A stretch of 34,172 nt of DNA from Burkholderiaceae bacterium (GTDB lineage Bacteria > Pseudomonadota > Gammaproteobacteria > Burkholderiales > Burkholderiaceae): the NCBI GenBank assembly GCA_947371415.1, contig CANBPJ010000003.1, positions 1-34,172 on the forward strand. Reading direction: 5' to 3'. The position numbers were made by a program, and so were the translations under genes. The notes beneath the pieces are model-generated. The model had not been told where the DNA came from and searched no databases. It worked only from the letters and a program-made list of their open reading frames with translations. Below are positions 7,714-17,251 of this stretch, piece by piece (position 1 is the stretch's first letter; each line of letters opens with the position of its first letter).

Positions 7714-9384
7714 ATGACCACCCAGCAATTGCTCGAACAGTTTGGCCCCAGAGAATCGATGGACTATGACCTAGTCATCGTGGGAGGTGGCCCGGCTGGA
7801 TTATCTGCAGCTATCAAAGCAAAACAGCTGGCGAATGAATCGGGCAAAGAGATTAGCGTCTGCATCCTGGAAAAGGGCTCAGAAATTGGCGCCCATATTC
7901 TCTCTGGTGCCGTCATGGACCCCAAGGCACTGACCGAACTATTTCCCAATTGGAAAGAGCTTGGTGCACCACTCGATACCGAAGTCACTCAAGATCAGTT
8001 TTTATTTCTGACCAAAGATAGTTCGTTCCAAGTTCCCAACTGGATGCTGCCTCATTGCTTTAAGAATGAAGGTAACTATATTGTTAGCTTAGCTAATGTC
8101 ACTCGCTGGCTTGGTCAACAAGCCGAGAGTCTGGGTGTAGAAATTTTCCCAGGCTTTCCTGCAGCAGAAATTCTCTATAACGAGCAAGGAGCCGTTTGTG
8201 GGGTGATCACCGGTTCAATGGGTTTAGACAAAGAAGGCCAGCCTACAGATCAATTCCAGCTTGGCATGGAATTACGCGCCAAGTACACCCTATTTGCCGA
8301 AGGTTCACGTGGGCATCTGGGTAAGGAACTCATTGCCAAATTTGTGCTGGATAAGGATGCTGACCCGCAAAGCTACGGCATTGGCATTAAAGAGTTATGG
8401 GAAGTTGAGCCCTCCAAGAGTAAGCCCGGCCTAGTGGTCCATACCGCAGGATGGCCATTAGAGAGCGACACCTATGGCGGTTCATTCCTGTATCACTTGG
8501 GCGATAACAAAGTCGCGGTTGGCTTGGTAGTTGGCCTGTCCTATAAGAATCCTTACCTCTCGCCTTTTGAAGAATTCCAACGCTACAAGTTACACCCGAA
8601 GATCCGTGAAACTTTTGAAGGCGGTAAACGCCTTGCCTATGGTGCTAGAGCCCTTACTGCCGGAGGCTTAAATAGCTTACCTAAGACAGTATTCCCAGGT
8701 GGCGCATTAATTGGCTGTGATGCCGGCTTCTTAAATGCTTCGCGCATTAAAGGAAGTCATGCAGCTATCAAGACCGGCATGCTTGCTGCTGAAGCAGCAG
8801 TTGCTGCACTTGCTGAAAATCGGTCGGCCGATGTATTGGCTGCATATCCAAGCGCCTTCAAACATAGCTGGCTACATACCGAACTCAGTCAAGCACGCAA
8901 CTTCAAGCCATGGATGTCTAAAGGACTTTATCTCGGAACCATCATGGTTGGCCTTGAGCAAAAACTCTTAGGCGGCAATATGCCTTGGACTGTGCATCTA
9001 AAGCATGCGGATCATGAGTGCCTCGAACCGGCAGCACAACATCAGCCGATTGACTACCCTAAACCAGACGGCAAAATTACTTTTGACCGTCTCTCATCTG
9101 TATTTATCTCCAACACTAATCATGCTGAGAACCAACCAATCCACCTCACTTTAAAAGATGCTTCGGTACCAGTTAGCTTGAATCTCAAAACCTATGCAGG
9201 TCCAGAGCAACGCTACTGCCCTGCTGGCGTTTATGAATTTGTTGAAAAGGATGGGCAGCCACAGTTGCAAATTAACTCGCAAAATTGTGTGCATTGCAAA
9301 ACATGCGATATCAAGGATCCAAGCCAGAATATTATTTGGGTGACTCCAGAAGGTGGTGGTGGACCAAACTACGCATCAATGTAA
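7714..9384 (+). CDS. Electron transfer flavoprotein-ubiquinone oxidoreductase
   Basis: Membrane-associated flavoprotein that takes electrons from ETF (fed by acyl-CoA dehydrogenases) and reduces ubiquinone. At 556 residues it matches the single-chain bacterial and mitochondrial enzyme. The FAD-binding motif is VGGGPAG (23-29). The C-terminal ferredoxin-like part holds the four 4Fe-4S cysteines C502, C525, C528 and C531 (CVHCKTC) followed by DIKDPSQNI. The ATG at 7714 has GGAG eight bases upstream. It is transcribed away from scoAB, and the shared region suggests linked control of fatty-acid or 3-oxoacid use. Its end is 25 bases from the convergent MFS gene with no clear terminator. Confidence 0.96.
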   Translation: MTTQQLLEQFGPRESMDYDLVIVGGGPAGLSAAIKAKQLANESGKEISVCILEKGSEIGAHILSGAVMDPKALTELFPNWKELGAPLDTEVTQDQFLFLTKDSSFQVPNWMLPHCFKNEGNYIVSLANVTRWLGQQAESLGVEIFPGFPAAEILYNEQGAVCGVITGSMGLDKEGQPTDQFQLGMELRAKYTLFAEGSRGHLGKELIAKFVLDKDADPQSYGIGIKELWEVEPSKSKPGLVVHTAGWPLESDTYGGSFLYHLGDNKVAVGLVVGLSYKNPYLSPFEEFQRYKLHPKIRETFEGGKRLAYGARALTAGGLNSLPKTVFPGGALIGCDAGFLNASRIKGSHAAIKTGMLAAEAAVAALAENRSADVLAAYPSAFKHSWLHTELSQARNFKPWMSKGLYLGTIMVGLEQKLLGGNMPWTVHLKHADHECLEPAAQHQPIDYPKPDGKITFDRLSSVFISNTNHAENQPIHLTLKDASVPVSLNLKTYAGPEQRYCPAGVYEFVEKDGQPQLQINSQNCVHCKTCDIKDPSQNIIWVTPEGGGGPNYASM

Positions 9385-9409
9385 GTCACCTTGCGTATGA
9401 CTTCTGACT

Positions 9410-10567
9410 TTATCTAGCCGGGTAGTGGCGAGGACGCAGTTTCCCAATCGCCATACCCGCTAGGCCACAGGCCAAAGCCGCCATCACAAACACATTGCGC
9501 GGCTGAGTAGCATCCCATAACCAGCCGGCAACTAAGCCGCCCAGCGTTCCGCCTAGCCCATATGACACCGTAGCCATCAGAGCTTGTCCACGGGCTTGGA
9601 GCGGCCCAGTAAACCAGCGTTGAAGTAATTTTGTTGCGGCACTATGATGAGCGCCAAATGTGGCCGCATGCATCAGCTGGGCAATGATTAGAACCCAAGT
9701 CACTGGGAAGAATGCAATCAAGATAAAGCGAAACACACCAATACCAAAAGCGATCTGCAGCACCACTTCAGCATCGAGACGACTGAGCACCTTACTCTGA
9801 AAATAAAAGAAGACAACTTCAGCAGTAACACCGAGCGCCCAAAACAAACCAATTTGAAATTTGTTGTAGCCCAAATCCGCCAAGTACAGGGAATAAAACA
9901 CATACAAAGCAGCATGGGCAAAGATCATGAAGAATCCTGACAGCAAAAACCAACGCACATCAGGGTTAAACAAAACAACCAAGAGCTCGCCCTTGACCAT
10001 TTTTCGACGCTCCGTCTTGGGCTCGTGCAAACGAAAGGTGACAAATGCTAAGCAGGCCAAAATGACCGCGCCCACCATGGGGTAAAGCTCGATACCTTTG
10101 CGTTGGAATAACTCACCAGCAAATAAGACCATGGCAATAAAGCCAATGGAGCCCCATAAACGCAAACGCCCATAACGTTTATCAAAAGAATTGTCTTTAA
10201 ATAAGGCGTGAACAGTAGCCGATTCACCTAAGGGCATCAGGCTACTTAAGATGGTGTGGAGTGCAAACATCCAGACAAAGAATGCGGCATAGCTTTGCAG
10301 AAAAAAGATAAATAGAAAAACTACCGCAGCCAAGCAAGCGCAGAAACGAATAATGCTGATGCGGTTGGAAAGATAGTCAGATAGCCAGCCCCAAGAAAAT
10401 GGGCCAACAATTCGGGTGATTTGTAGCATGGACATCAAGATCGCGATCTCGATGACGCTAAAGCCACGATCGAGAAAAAAGAGGCTAGCGTAGGGAGAAA
10501 CTAAACCAACATAGGCAAAATATAAAAAGAAAAAGGACCCGAAGGCCCAACGCACGGAAGGTGTCAT
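9410..10567 (-). CDS. MFS permease, HcaT/phenylpropionate-type
   Basis: A 385-residue, twelve-helix membrane transporter. The start (SVRWAFGSFFFLYFAYVGLVSPY) and the loop after helix 2 (GWLSDYLSNR) resemble the HcaT-like 'PPP' branch of the major facilitator superfamily, members of which are annotated as 3-phenylpropionic acid or nucleoside transporters. No substrate can be read from sequence. The start codon lies 33 bases after the aroC stop on the same strand, so it probably belongs to the CBS-aroC transcription unit. The bases before the ATG are purine-rich (repeated AAAAAG) without a classical ribosome binding site. Whether the link to chorismate synthesis is functional is unknown. Confidence 0.8.
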   Translation of the reverse strand: MTPSVRWAFGSFFFLYFAYVGLVSPYASLFFLDRGFSVIEIAILMSMLQITRIVGPFSWGWLSDYLSNRISIIRFCACLAAVVFLFIFFLQSYAAFFVWMFALHTILSSLMPLGESATVHALFKDNSFDKRYGRLRLWGSIGFIAMVLFAGELFQRKGIELYPMVGAVILACLAFVTFRLHEPKTERRKMVKGELLVVLFNPDVRWFLLSGFFMIFAHAALYVFYSLYLADLGYNKFQIGLFWALGVTAEVVFFYFQSKVLSRLDAEVVLQIAFGIGVFRFILIAFFPVTWVLIIAQLMHAATFGAHHSAATKLLQRWFTGPLQARGQALMATVSYGLGGTLGGLVAGWLWDATQPRNVFVMAALACGLAGMAIGKLRPRHYPAR

Positions 10568-10600
10568 TTTCTTTTTCTTTTTCTTAGATGAATTTTTTAA

Positions 10601-11716
10601 CTAGTCAGCTGCAGAACCGGGGCGAGCTGCTGGAATTGGCGCGACCGCATGTTTCACATCACCGCATTGAGCACGATGACGAAGGGAATGATCCATCAAG
10701 ACCAAGGCGAGCATGGCTTCGGCAATCGGCGTTGCCCGTATCCCTACGCAAGGGTCATGACGACCTTTGGTTTGAACGGTGATAGGTTTACCATCCAAAT
10801 CAATGGATTGCTTCGGACTCAAGATGCTGGATGTCGGCTTAATTGCAATCGATACACGCAAATCCTGTCCGCTACTAATGCCACCTAAGGTACCGCCTGC
10901 ATTGTTACTGGCAAAACCATCTGGATAAAGCTCATCACCATGCTCACTACCGCGTTGAGCTACAGACTTAAAGCCAGAACCGATCTCAACACCTTTAACT
11001 GCATTGATCCCCATCATGGCATGCGCGATATCGGCATCCAACTTATCAAATAAAGGCTCGCCCAAACCAATAGGCACATTGCGTGCCCGCACCTCGATCT
11101 TTGCACCGCAAGAATCCCCTGCTTTCCGAAGAGCATCCATATAGGCTTCAAGCTGAGGAACAATATCCGCGTTCGCAGCAAAAAAAGGATTGCTCTCAAT
11201 TAGCGCTGAATCTTTAAACGGAATCTCGATCTCGCCAAGTTGGCTCATGTAGCCATAGAATTCGGTGCCGTATTGTTCTTTAAGCCACTTCTTAGCAATC
11301 GCTGCTGCCGCTACAACAGGAGCAGTCAATCGTGCTGATGAACGGCCACCACCACGAGGATCGCGCAATCCATACTTGTAGTGATAAGCATAATCAGCAT
11401 GACCAGGTCTAAATGTTTGCAGGATGTTGCCGTAATCTTGGCTGCGCTGATCAGTATTGCGAATGAGCAAACCAATTGGCGCTCCAGTCGTTTTACCCTC
11501 ATAGACACCAGACAGAATTTCGACTTTATCGGCCTCTTGGCGCTGAGTTACATGTCGAGATGTACCGGGCTTGCGACGATCTAAATCAATCTGCAAATCG
11601 GCTTCACATAAAGACATTCCTGGAGGACAGCCGTCAACAACGGCGCCAATAGCGGGACCATGGGATTCACCAAACGTGGTGACTGTAAAAAGAAGGCCTA
11701 AAGTATTTCCTGACAT
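10601..11716 (-). CDS. aroC: Chorismate synthase
   Basis: Last step of the shikimate pathway: 5-enolpyruvylshikimate-3-phosphate to chorismate, using reduced FMN. It is 371 residues, the normal length. All three family signatures are present: [18 protein letters not shown] near the N-terminus, [14 protein letters not shown] followed by [12 protein letters not shown] in the middle, and [17 protein letters not shown] near the C-terminus. It starts 43 bases after the CBS-domain gene and is followed by an MFS permease. It most likely has no promoter of its own and is transcribed from upstream of the CBS gene. Confidence 0.97.
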   Translation of the reverse strand: MSGNTLGLLFTVTTFGESHGPAIGAVVDGCPPGMSLCEADLQIDLDRRKPGTSRHVTQRQEADKVEILSGVYEGKTTGAPIGLLIRNTDQRSQDYGNILQTFRPGHADYAYHYKYGLRDPRGGGRSSARLTAPVVAAAAIAKKWLKEQYGTEFYGYMSQLGEIEIPFKDSALIESNPFFAANADIVPQLEAYMDALRKAGDSCGAKIEVRARNVPIGLGEPLFDKLDADIAHAMMGINAVKGVEIGSGFKSVAQRGSEHGDELYPDGFASNNAGGTLGGISSGQDLRVSIAIKPTSSILSPKQSIDLDGKPITVQTKGRHDPCVGIRATPIAEAMLALVLMDHSLRHRAQCGDVKHAVAPIPAARPGSAAD

Positions 11717-11759
11717 AACGACATTATGTCATCTGTCAGAGGCTTGGGCTAGGACCGGC

Positions 11760-12215
11760 TTAGGGGGAGGCTTTTTCAGTCTCTTCCGGCCAATCGCGGA
11801 TGTAGGCCTTGAGCATCGTGTTCTCAAAATCCTGCGCTTCAACCACCGATTTAGCGACATCATAAAAAGAAATCACACCCATCAGCATTTTTTGATCAAT
11901 GACGGGTAAATAGCGCGCGTGCTCAACGAGCATCATGCGGCGAACTTCGTCGATCTCGGTTTCCATATTGCATGTGAGCGGCTTGGCGTTCATTACGCTC
12001 TGAACCTTCAGATCATCTAGCTTGCCATGATGTTTTGCTAGGGCTGCAATGACTTCGCGGAATGTCAGAATACCAACCAGCTTATCGTATTCCATCACCA
12101 CCAAAGAGCCGATGTCATGCTCGCTCATGACCAAGACTGCAGTTTGCAAAGCCGTCTCTGGGGCCACCGTAAACAGCGTGCTGCCTTTTACGCGCAATAT
12201 GTCACAAACTTTCAT
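11760..12215 (-). CDS. CBS-pair domain protein
   Basis: A 151-residue soluble protein made of two CBS motifs (about 8-60 and 75-130) with nothing attached. Free CBS pairs usually bind adenine nucleotides and regulate a partner protein. The N-terminus (MKVCDILRVKG), followed by GSLVVMEYDKLVGILTFREV and YLPVIDQKMLMGVISFYDV, matches the stand-alone family common in betaproteobacteria. GGAG lies six bases before the ATG, and a good sigma70-type promoter lies 32-60 bases upstream. It is the first gene of a probable CBS-aroC-MFS operon. The partner is unknown; no direct role in chorismate synthesis can be inferred. Confidence 0.88.
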   Translation of the reverse strand: MKVCDILRVKGSTLFTVAPETALQTAVLVMSEHDIGSLVVMEYDKLVGILTFREVIAALAKHHGKLDDLKVQSVMNAKPLTCNMETEIDEVRRMMLVEHARYLPVIDQKMLMGVISFYDVAKSVVEAQDFENTMLKAYIRDWPEETEKASP

Positions 12216-12246
12216 TTAGTCTCCAGCAATGTGTTCTTATTCATAC

Positions 12247-12275
12247 AATATATTCTCAAGGCCCCATAGAATCAA
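12247..12275 (-). promoter_or_regulatory. Candidate sigma70 promoter for the CBS-aroC-MFS unit
   Basis: Minus strand: TTGATT (12275-12270), a 17-base spacer and TATATT (12252-12247), with 4/6 and 5/6 matches to consensus. The predicted start point lies about 25-30 bases before the CBS-gene ATG, leaving room for its GGAG ribosome binding site. Confidence 0.5.
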
Positions 12276-12292
12276 GGGTCAAATGTGGTATT

Positions 12293-13153
12293 TCAGTAAC
12301 GAATAACCCTAACTACTCCACTCCGAATACTGGGGAGATTGGCAACCAGGACTGCGCCAGCCAAGGTAATCCACCAGGTAAGGTAAATCCAAATAAGCGC
12401 CAAAGGGAATATGGCAAACGCGCCATAGACAGTCTTATAAAAGGCGATATTTGTCAGGAATAGACCGAAGCCGAATTTCATTAGCTCAAAAGTAAGGGCA
12501 GCAAAGAAAGCCCCACTAAAAGCATCTCGCCACTGAATTTGTGCATAGGGAAGTACTTTATAGGCCACCGAGAATACAGACATAGCCAAGAGCACGGGCA
12601 CAACCGTTGCCACCAGACTCAGTCCAAAGCTAAGCGTCTCGGTCCACCCCTCTGCAGCACTAAATAAGAGACCGCTCAGGTAGGTGCCAACACCCAGCAA
12701 GATGGGGCCCAATATCGTTGCAGCGGAATAAATTGCAACCTTCTTTAAGATGGGGCGATTTTTAGTCACTCGAAAGATCTGATTGAAGGCGCTCTCGATA
12801 ACCGCCATCGTCATAATCGTAGTGATGACCAGACCACCCAAACCAATCAAAGTTAAGCCTTTGGCCTGCGATGAAAATTGGTCCAGGTAATTAAAGACCT
12901 GCTGATTTAGGCCACCAGGCATATAGGTATCGAGCAACCAAGCCTGAAAAGCGTACTTAATCCGCACTACGCTAGGTAAGTAACCAATCAAAATAGAGGC
13001 CACCGTTAGCATCGGAACCAAGGCCAAGGTAGTTGTAAAGGCAAGACTGGCTGCCACCTGCTTCAAATTTTGACCGCGATTGCGCTCCCAGATCTCTTTT
13101 CCAAGAGAGAGCCATAATTGAGGATTCCGAATGAGGCGCATCGCCCATATCAT
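12293..13153 (-). CDS. YihY/BrkB family membrane protein
   Basis: A polytopic inner-membrane protein of the YihY (formerly 'ribonuclease BN') family. The conserved block after the first loop, with SLAFTTTLALVPMLT, is present, and about six helices follow. The molecular function of the family is unsettled; the old tRNA-nuclease label is wrong for it. The frame is open back to 13213, but that would overlap the divergent wrbA-like gene by 49 bases. The ATG at 13153 (286 residues) or at 13141 is more likely, although neither has a strong ribosome binding site. It lies 77 bases upstream of the CBS gene, which has its own promoter candidate. Confidence 0.85.
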   Translation of the reverse strand: MIWAMRLIRNPQLWLSLGKEIWERNRGQNLKQVAASLAFTTTLALVPMLTVASILIGYLPSVVRIKYAFQAWLLDTYMPGGLNQQVFNYLDQFSSQAKGLTLIGLGGLVITTIMTMAVIESAFNQIFRVTKNRPILKKVAIYSAATILGPILLGVGTYLSGLLFSAAEGWTETLSFGLSLVATVVPVLLAMSVFSVAYKVLPYAQIQWRDAFSGAFFAALTFELMKFGFGLFLTNIAFYKTVYGAFAIFPLALIWIYLTWWITLAGAVLVANLPSIRSGVVRVIRY

Positions 13154-13155
13154 AA

Positions 13156-13761
<606 letters not shown>

Positions 13762-13771
13762 AAGGCAATCC

Positions 13772-14170
13772 ATGCTTAAAGACTGGCGCATTAAAAACCC
13801 ATATCAGCTAATTGCAACAGCAGCCTTCGTAGACTTATTCATCTTATGTGTTTCGTGGGAATGGTTTATTTCCCCATTAAGACCGGGGGGCTCCTGGCTC
13901 ATCCTCAAAGGCATCCCCCTGCTATTTGCTATTCCAGGGCTTTGGAAAGGCAAGGTTTACACAATGCAATGGGCATCGATGCTGATCTTGCTCTATATCA
14001 CCGAGGGATTGGTTCGCATTCTCGAAACCGGGACCAATTTCTGGATGGCCACCCTAGAAACCACCCTTGGTACTGTTGCCTTTGTTTGCCTACTCATCTT
14101 CCTGAAGCCCATCAAAGCGCGTGCTAAAGCCGCTAAAAAAGAGCGTACGGCCGTTGAAATCCAAAACTAA
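13772..14170 (+). CDS. DUF2069 membrane protein
   Basis: A 132-residue protein with four predicted membrane helices and a basic C-terminal tail (KARAKAAKKER). The pattern LKGIPLLFAIPGLWKGKVYTMQWASML fits the DUF2069 family, whose function is unknown. The frame extends upstream inside wrbA, but the ATG at 13772 with AAAGG seven bases before it is clearly the start. It lies ten bases after the wrbA-like stop. WrbA-DUF2069 adjacency appears in other proteobacteria as far as I recall. Confidence 0.85.
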   Translation: MLKDWRIKNPYQLIATAAFVDLFILCVSWEWFISPLRPGGSWLILKGIPLLFAIPGLWKGKVYTMQWASMLILLYITEGLVRILETGTNFWMATLETTLGTVAFVCLLIFLKPIKARAKAAKKERTAVEIQN

Positions 14171-14283
14171 AAGTCAAAAATCGATGAATTCAGCTAGATT
14201 TGGTGAAATTATTCAAAAATATTACTCATTCCTGTCATCTCCGTCACTTTTCCATGCGTTGTATGCTCATGGAGGTGACAAAT

Positions 14284-14472
14284 ATGTCAACAAGACTCAA
14301 ACGTTGGGCCCGTGCAATTCAACAGATCGACCTGTCCAAGAGGACGGATCCTGAAGTAGCTATTGGCTACCTAGACAGCAAATACCGCGATATCGCTTGG
14401 CGTTACATCCGAATTCTGGGCTTTGAGCGCACCATCAGCTTCATGGCCAGCAACAACTTCCATCCAGAATAA
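14284..14472 (+). CDS. Unknown 62-residue basic protein
   Basis: Not recognised. The frame encodes a short, Arg/Lys- and Trp-containing protein, likely mostly helical, with no signal peptide or membrane segment (MSTRLKRWARAIQQ... ending in SNNFHPE). Two features show that it is real. GGAGGTGA, a nearly perfect complement to the 16S rRNA tail, lies six bases before the ATG at 14284. An intrinsic terminator begins 15 bases after the stop. An upstream in-frame ATG at 14269 overlaps that ribosome binding site and is rejected. It follows DUF2069 by 113 bases in the same direction. The strong initiation region suggests high expression. Confidence 0.75.
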   Translation: MSTRLKRWARAIQQIDLSKRTDPEVAIGYLDSKYRDIAWRYIRILGFERTISFMASNNFHPE

Positions 14473-14486
14473 GCCGCCTCGTTTGA

Positions 14487-14521
14487 AAAAACCCCAGAAA
14501 AATGACATTTCTGGGGTTTTT
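14487..14521. terminator. Bidirectional intrinsic terminator
   Basis: A 14-base perfect inverted repeat (AAAAACCCCAGAAA and its complement) with a seven-base loop. It has an A-tract on one side and a T-tract on the other, so it works in both directions. It serves the 62-residue gene from the left and the rhodanese gene from the right. Confidence 0.9.
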
Positions 14522-14548
14522 ATTTGGGGATCAAAAAATGAGCTTTGC

Positions 14549-15550
14549 TCAGTTATTTTTGGCTTTTAAGGCCTCCTCCAACTGATTAATCTTGCCTTGC
14601 ATTGCAGCCATCTTCGCATTCAAAGCGCCGACATTTAAAAAGGTTTCATCGGCAACTTGCGCTTTGAGGTTATTTCCCCAGCCCAGCCAGGATGAGTCAT
14701 AGACCCTGACCTTCTTAAATCCTAGATTTTTTAAAACTGTAGCCGTTTCTGAGGCACGCACCCCACTCTGGCAATAGACCACTGTATCCTGATTTGGATC
14801 CAGGTTTGAGTATAGTTTTTTCAAGTCTGCCTGGCTTTTTAGGGCCATGCCTGAGTTGTCGGAAGCCTGCTTCTTGCTAAGCTTAATCGCGGCGGCGGGA
14901 TCCTGCCAATTACTCTCAAAAGGAATATTGATTGCATTAGGAATGTGACCCCCACGGATTGCGCGCACATCCTTGCCTGAAAACTCGTCAGGCGTTCGGG
15001 CATCAATAATTTGGACAGATTTCGATTGGGCAATTCTGAGCATTTCCTCGTTACTAACAACCAACTGAGGTTGAGGAACTAGCGCTACCGAAACTGCCGG
15101 CAAATTGGAGCGCTCCTTTTGAATAGGCAATCCAGCAGATTTCCAAGCGTCAATTCCATCATGATAGATTTGGGCCTGCTTACCGCCAAAATAATTGATC
15201 GTATACAGACCGAAATAAACGTATGGATTTCCTCGCGAGCCATAGACCACAACATCGCGATTTACGTCGAGGCCGGCTGCATTGAAAATTGCCTGAATCT
15301 TCTCGGTGGCAATGTAATCCTCTTTATTTGGATCTCTGAGCACGTTACCCGCATCACCAATATTAATTGCGCCAGGAATATGCCCCTCTAGATAACTTTT
15401 TTCATCACGCACATCCCAAATGATTGCGCCACGAGCCAACGCTTGCTGCATTTGCTCCGTCTGAATAATAGCGTCATTTTTTTGCGCCGCAGCACAGGAG
15501 CCTATGAGGGATAGGCTTATCGCAAGGAGGCATTTCATGTAATGCTGCAT
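14549..15550 (-). CDS. Exported tandem-rhodanese sulfurtransferase
   Basis: A 333-residue thiosulfate or 3-mercaptopyruvate sulfurtransferase-like protein with two rhodanese domains (about 30-150 and 165-290). The second carries the persulfide cysteine in VYCQSGVRA. The first has VYGSRGNP at the matching place and so is inactive, the usual arrangement. The N-terminus is a signal peptide ending LIGSC, which may be a lipobox, so the protein is periplasmic or lipid-anchored. A short Lys/Gln-rich helix (about 305-330) ends the chain. It starts 32 bases after an MFS gene on the same strand and is probably cotranscribed. A second ATG at 15538 is possible and would leave the signal peptide intact. 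Confidence 0.88.
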   Translation of the reverse strand: MQHYMKCLLAISLSLIGSCAAAQKNDAIIQTEQMQQALARGAIIWDVRDEKSYLEGHIPGAINIGDAGNVLRDPNKEDYIATEKIQAIFNAAGLDVNRDVVVYGSRGNPYVYFGLYTINYFGGKQAQIYHDGIDAWKSAGLPIQKERSNLPAVSVALVPQPQLVVSNEEMLRIAQSKSVQIIDARTPDEFSGKDVRAIRGGHIPNAINIPFESNWQDPAAAIKLSKKQASDNSGMALKSQADLKKLYSNLDPNQDTVVYCQSGVRASETATVLKNLGFKKVRVYDSSWLGWGNNLKAQVADETFLNVGALNAKMAAMQGKINQLEEALKAKNN

Positions 15551-15582
15551 ATGGGTACTCTCTGATCAAAATTAGATTAATG

Positions 15583-16770
15583 TTAAATATTAACTCGATG
15601 CTCTTGTCTGTTACCAAATACCCAAAATGCTAGCAATAAAAATGCCAGCGCAGCACATGAGCCTGAGAACAAGAAGGCATATTGGGGGCTAAAGGATTCA
15701 TAGAGCCAGCCGAATATCAGTGATGCTGGCAATAACATCAAACCCGATATGAGATTGAACCACCCAAAAGCAGTGCCAGCCATTCCACTCGGGGCCAAAT
15801 CAGCTACCAATGCCTTTTCTACACCCTCAGTGGCCGCTTTAAACAAACCGTAAATTCCAAATAATGCACAAAGCGTCCAAATCGTGATTCCAGAGAAACT
15901 CATTGCAATATAGAAAAAGGCAAACGCACACCACGCGATCAAAATAAAATTCTTGCGGCTAAATCGATCTGAGAGTGCCGATAGCGGCGTTCCAAACAAG
16001 GTAGTAATTAGCGAGATGGCGGCCCATAGCAATGGAATCTGCTCTTGCGGCACGCCAAGCTCCCTTGCCCTTAATAATAAAAACATGTCCGATGAATTAG
16101 CTAAAGCAAAGATTCCGGCAACCAAAATGTAACGCCTAAATTGCGGTGGCAAACCTTCGAGTGACCAGGAGAATGGCTTGACAACTTGCTGCTCTCTAGG
16201 CGGCTCCTTAAGGCACAAGGCCAATCCAACAGTAATAATCCCCGGAATAACCGCCCACAGAAAAATATCGCGCAAGGGAATATTCATGGAGAGCAAAAAG
16301 GCTGCTATCAGGGGACCAAAAACAGCGCCGGCATTATCCATGGATCGATGCAATCCAAATGTCAGCCCACGTTGATTTGGGAGCACACTCTCCGCCAATA
16401 AAGCATCCCGCGGCGAACTTCTTAAGCCCTTACCCAGTCTGTCTGTAAAGCGAATACACAATACCCACGTCCAGGAATTGGCGATTGCAATGAGCGGCCT
16501 ACCAATACCGGCCAAGAAATAACCGATCACAATCCAGGGCTTGGTCTTTTTAGTACGATCCACAATGACACCAGAAACCAACTTAAAGATGCTTGAGCTT
16601 GCCTCTGCAATCCCCTCAATCAAACCAAGCGCCTTAGGTCCAGCCATAAGAACAGTTGCCAGATACAAAGGCATTAATGGATACAGCATTTCACTAGCCG
16701 CATCATTAACAAAGCTAATTAGTCCAATAAGCCATACTGTTCGAGGAAGAGAAAATAAAGTCTTAAACAT
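15583..16770 (-). CDS. MFS transporter
   Basis: A 395-residue, twelve-helix major facilitator with the loop-2-3 motif GVIVDRTKKTKP and the RFTDRLGKGLRSSPRDALLA segment after helix 4, which places it in a widespread branch of uncharacterised MFS permeases. The substrate is unknown. It lies 32 bases upstream of the tandem rhodanese, so a sulfur-compound substrate is possible but is only inference from position. The ATG at 16770 lacks a clear ribosome binding site. It is divergent from the histone-like gene across a 145-base gap. Confidence 0.85.
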   Translation of the reverse strand: MFKTLFSLPRTVWLIGLISFVNDAASEMLYPLMPLYLATVLMAGPKALGLIEGIAEASSSIFKLVSGVIVDRTKKTKPWIVIGYFLAGIGRPLIAIANSWTWVLCIRFTDRLGKGLRSSPRDALLAESVLPNQRGLTFGLHRSMDNAGAVFGPLIAAFLLSMNIPLRDIFLWAVIPGIITVGLALCLKEPPREQQVVKPFSWSLEGLPPQFRRYILVAGIFALANSSDMFLLLRARELGVPQEQIPLLWAAISLITTLFGTPLSALSDRFSRKNFILIAWCAFAFFYIAMSFSGITIWTLCALFGIYGLFKAATEGVEKALVADLAPSGMAGTAFGWFNLISGLMLLPASLIFGWLYESFSPQYAFLFSGSCAALAFLLLAFWVFGNRQEHRVNI

Positions 16771-16821
16771 ATTAAATCAATGTAGCATCAAATTAAAAGT
16801 AGTCCTAACTGTAATAATCAC

Positions 16822-16850
16822 TTGAAAGTCGCCCCAATAAAACGTAGGAT
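16822..16850 (+). promoter_or_regulatory. Candidate sigma70 promoter for the histone-like/PPK2 pair
   Basis: TTGAAA (16822-16827, 5/6), a spacer of exactly 17 bases and TAGGAT (16845-16850, 4/6). The predicted start is near 16857, giving a leader of about 60 bases. Nothing else in the 145-base gap is recognisable. Confidence 0.5.
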
Positions 16851-16915
16851 CGGGGGGTAGGCGTCAGCCTTTTGCATAGTTTCAATCAATAGCACTCTCT
16901 TTAAAGGAATACATC

Positions 16916-17221
16916 ATGAGTCAGAAAAAATTAGTAAAGCAATTATTAAAAAAATTAGACAAGTTGGAAGCCGAAAGAGAAAAGTTGATTGATAAGCTTG
17001 CCAAAACTTTGGACAAAATGGAGAAAAAAACTCCAGTGAAAAAAGTAGTAGCCAAGAAAGCTCCTGCGAAGAAAGTAGCTGCTAAAAAAGTTCCAGCCAG
17101 GAAAGCGGTTGCTAAAAAAGTGATAGCTCAGAAAGCGCCAGCAAAAAAAGTGGTCGCTAAAAAAGCTCCTGCGAAGAAGGCTGTTGCTAAAAAAGTAGTT
17201 GCCCCAGTAACACCTGCTTAA
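16916..17221 (+). CDS. Histone H1-like, Lys/Ala-rich repeat protein
   Basis: 101 residues in two parts. Residues 1-37 form a charged heptad-patterned helix (LVKQLLKKLDKLEAEREKL) likely to be a coiled coil. Residues 41-95 are eleven tandem pentapeptides of the form x-K-K-x-x (VKKVV, AKKAP, AKKVA and so on). Such tails bind DNA and other polyanions, as in eukaryotic H1 and bacterial AlgP/HctB-like proteins. AGGA sits seven bases before the ATG. The next gene, 30 bases on, is a polyphosphate kinase. I recall that AlgP of Pseudomonas aeruginosa associates with polyphosphate granules, which makes a polyphosphate role attractive here, but this is inference. Confidence 0.85.
   Translation: MSQKKLVKQLLKKLDKLEAEREKLIDKLAKTLDKMEKKTPVKKVVAKKAPAKKVAAKKVPARKAVAKKVIAQKAPAKKVVAKKAPAKKAVAKKVVAPVTPA
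17036..17200 (+). repeat. Eleven 15-base repeat units coding x-K-K-x-x
   Basis: In-frame, imperfect 15-base tandem units, each holding two adjacent Lys codons plus Ala, Val or Pro codons. Copy number in such tracts varies readily by slippage, so length differences between strains are expected. Confidence 0.85.
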
Positions 17222-17251
17222 TCAATATTGAGCACTCCATAAGGACTGCCC

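Noticed and set aside
11717-11745. Two TGTCA elements between aroC and the CBS gene
   Set aside because: Spacing is about seven bases, not 11, and the gap lies inside an apparent operon.
14232-14238. CTGTCAT, a perfect Pho-box half-site upstream of the 62-residue gene
   Set aside because: No second repeat 11 bases away on either side, so a chance match.
17036-17200. CRISPR or other non-coding repeat array
   Set aside because: The 15-base units are imperfect, have no spacers and stay in frame, encoding Lys-rich pentapeptides.
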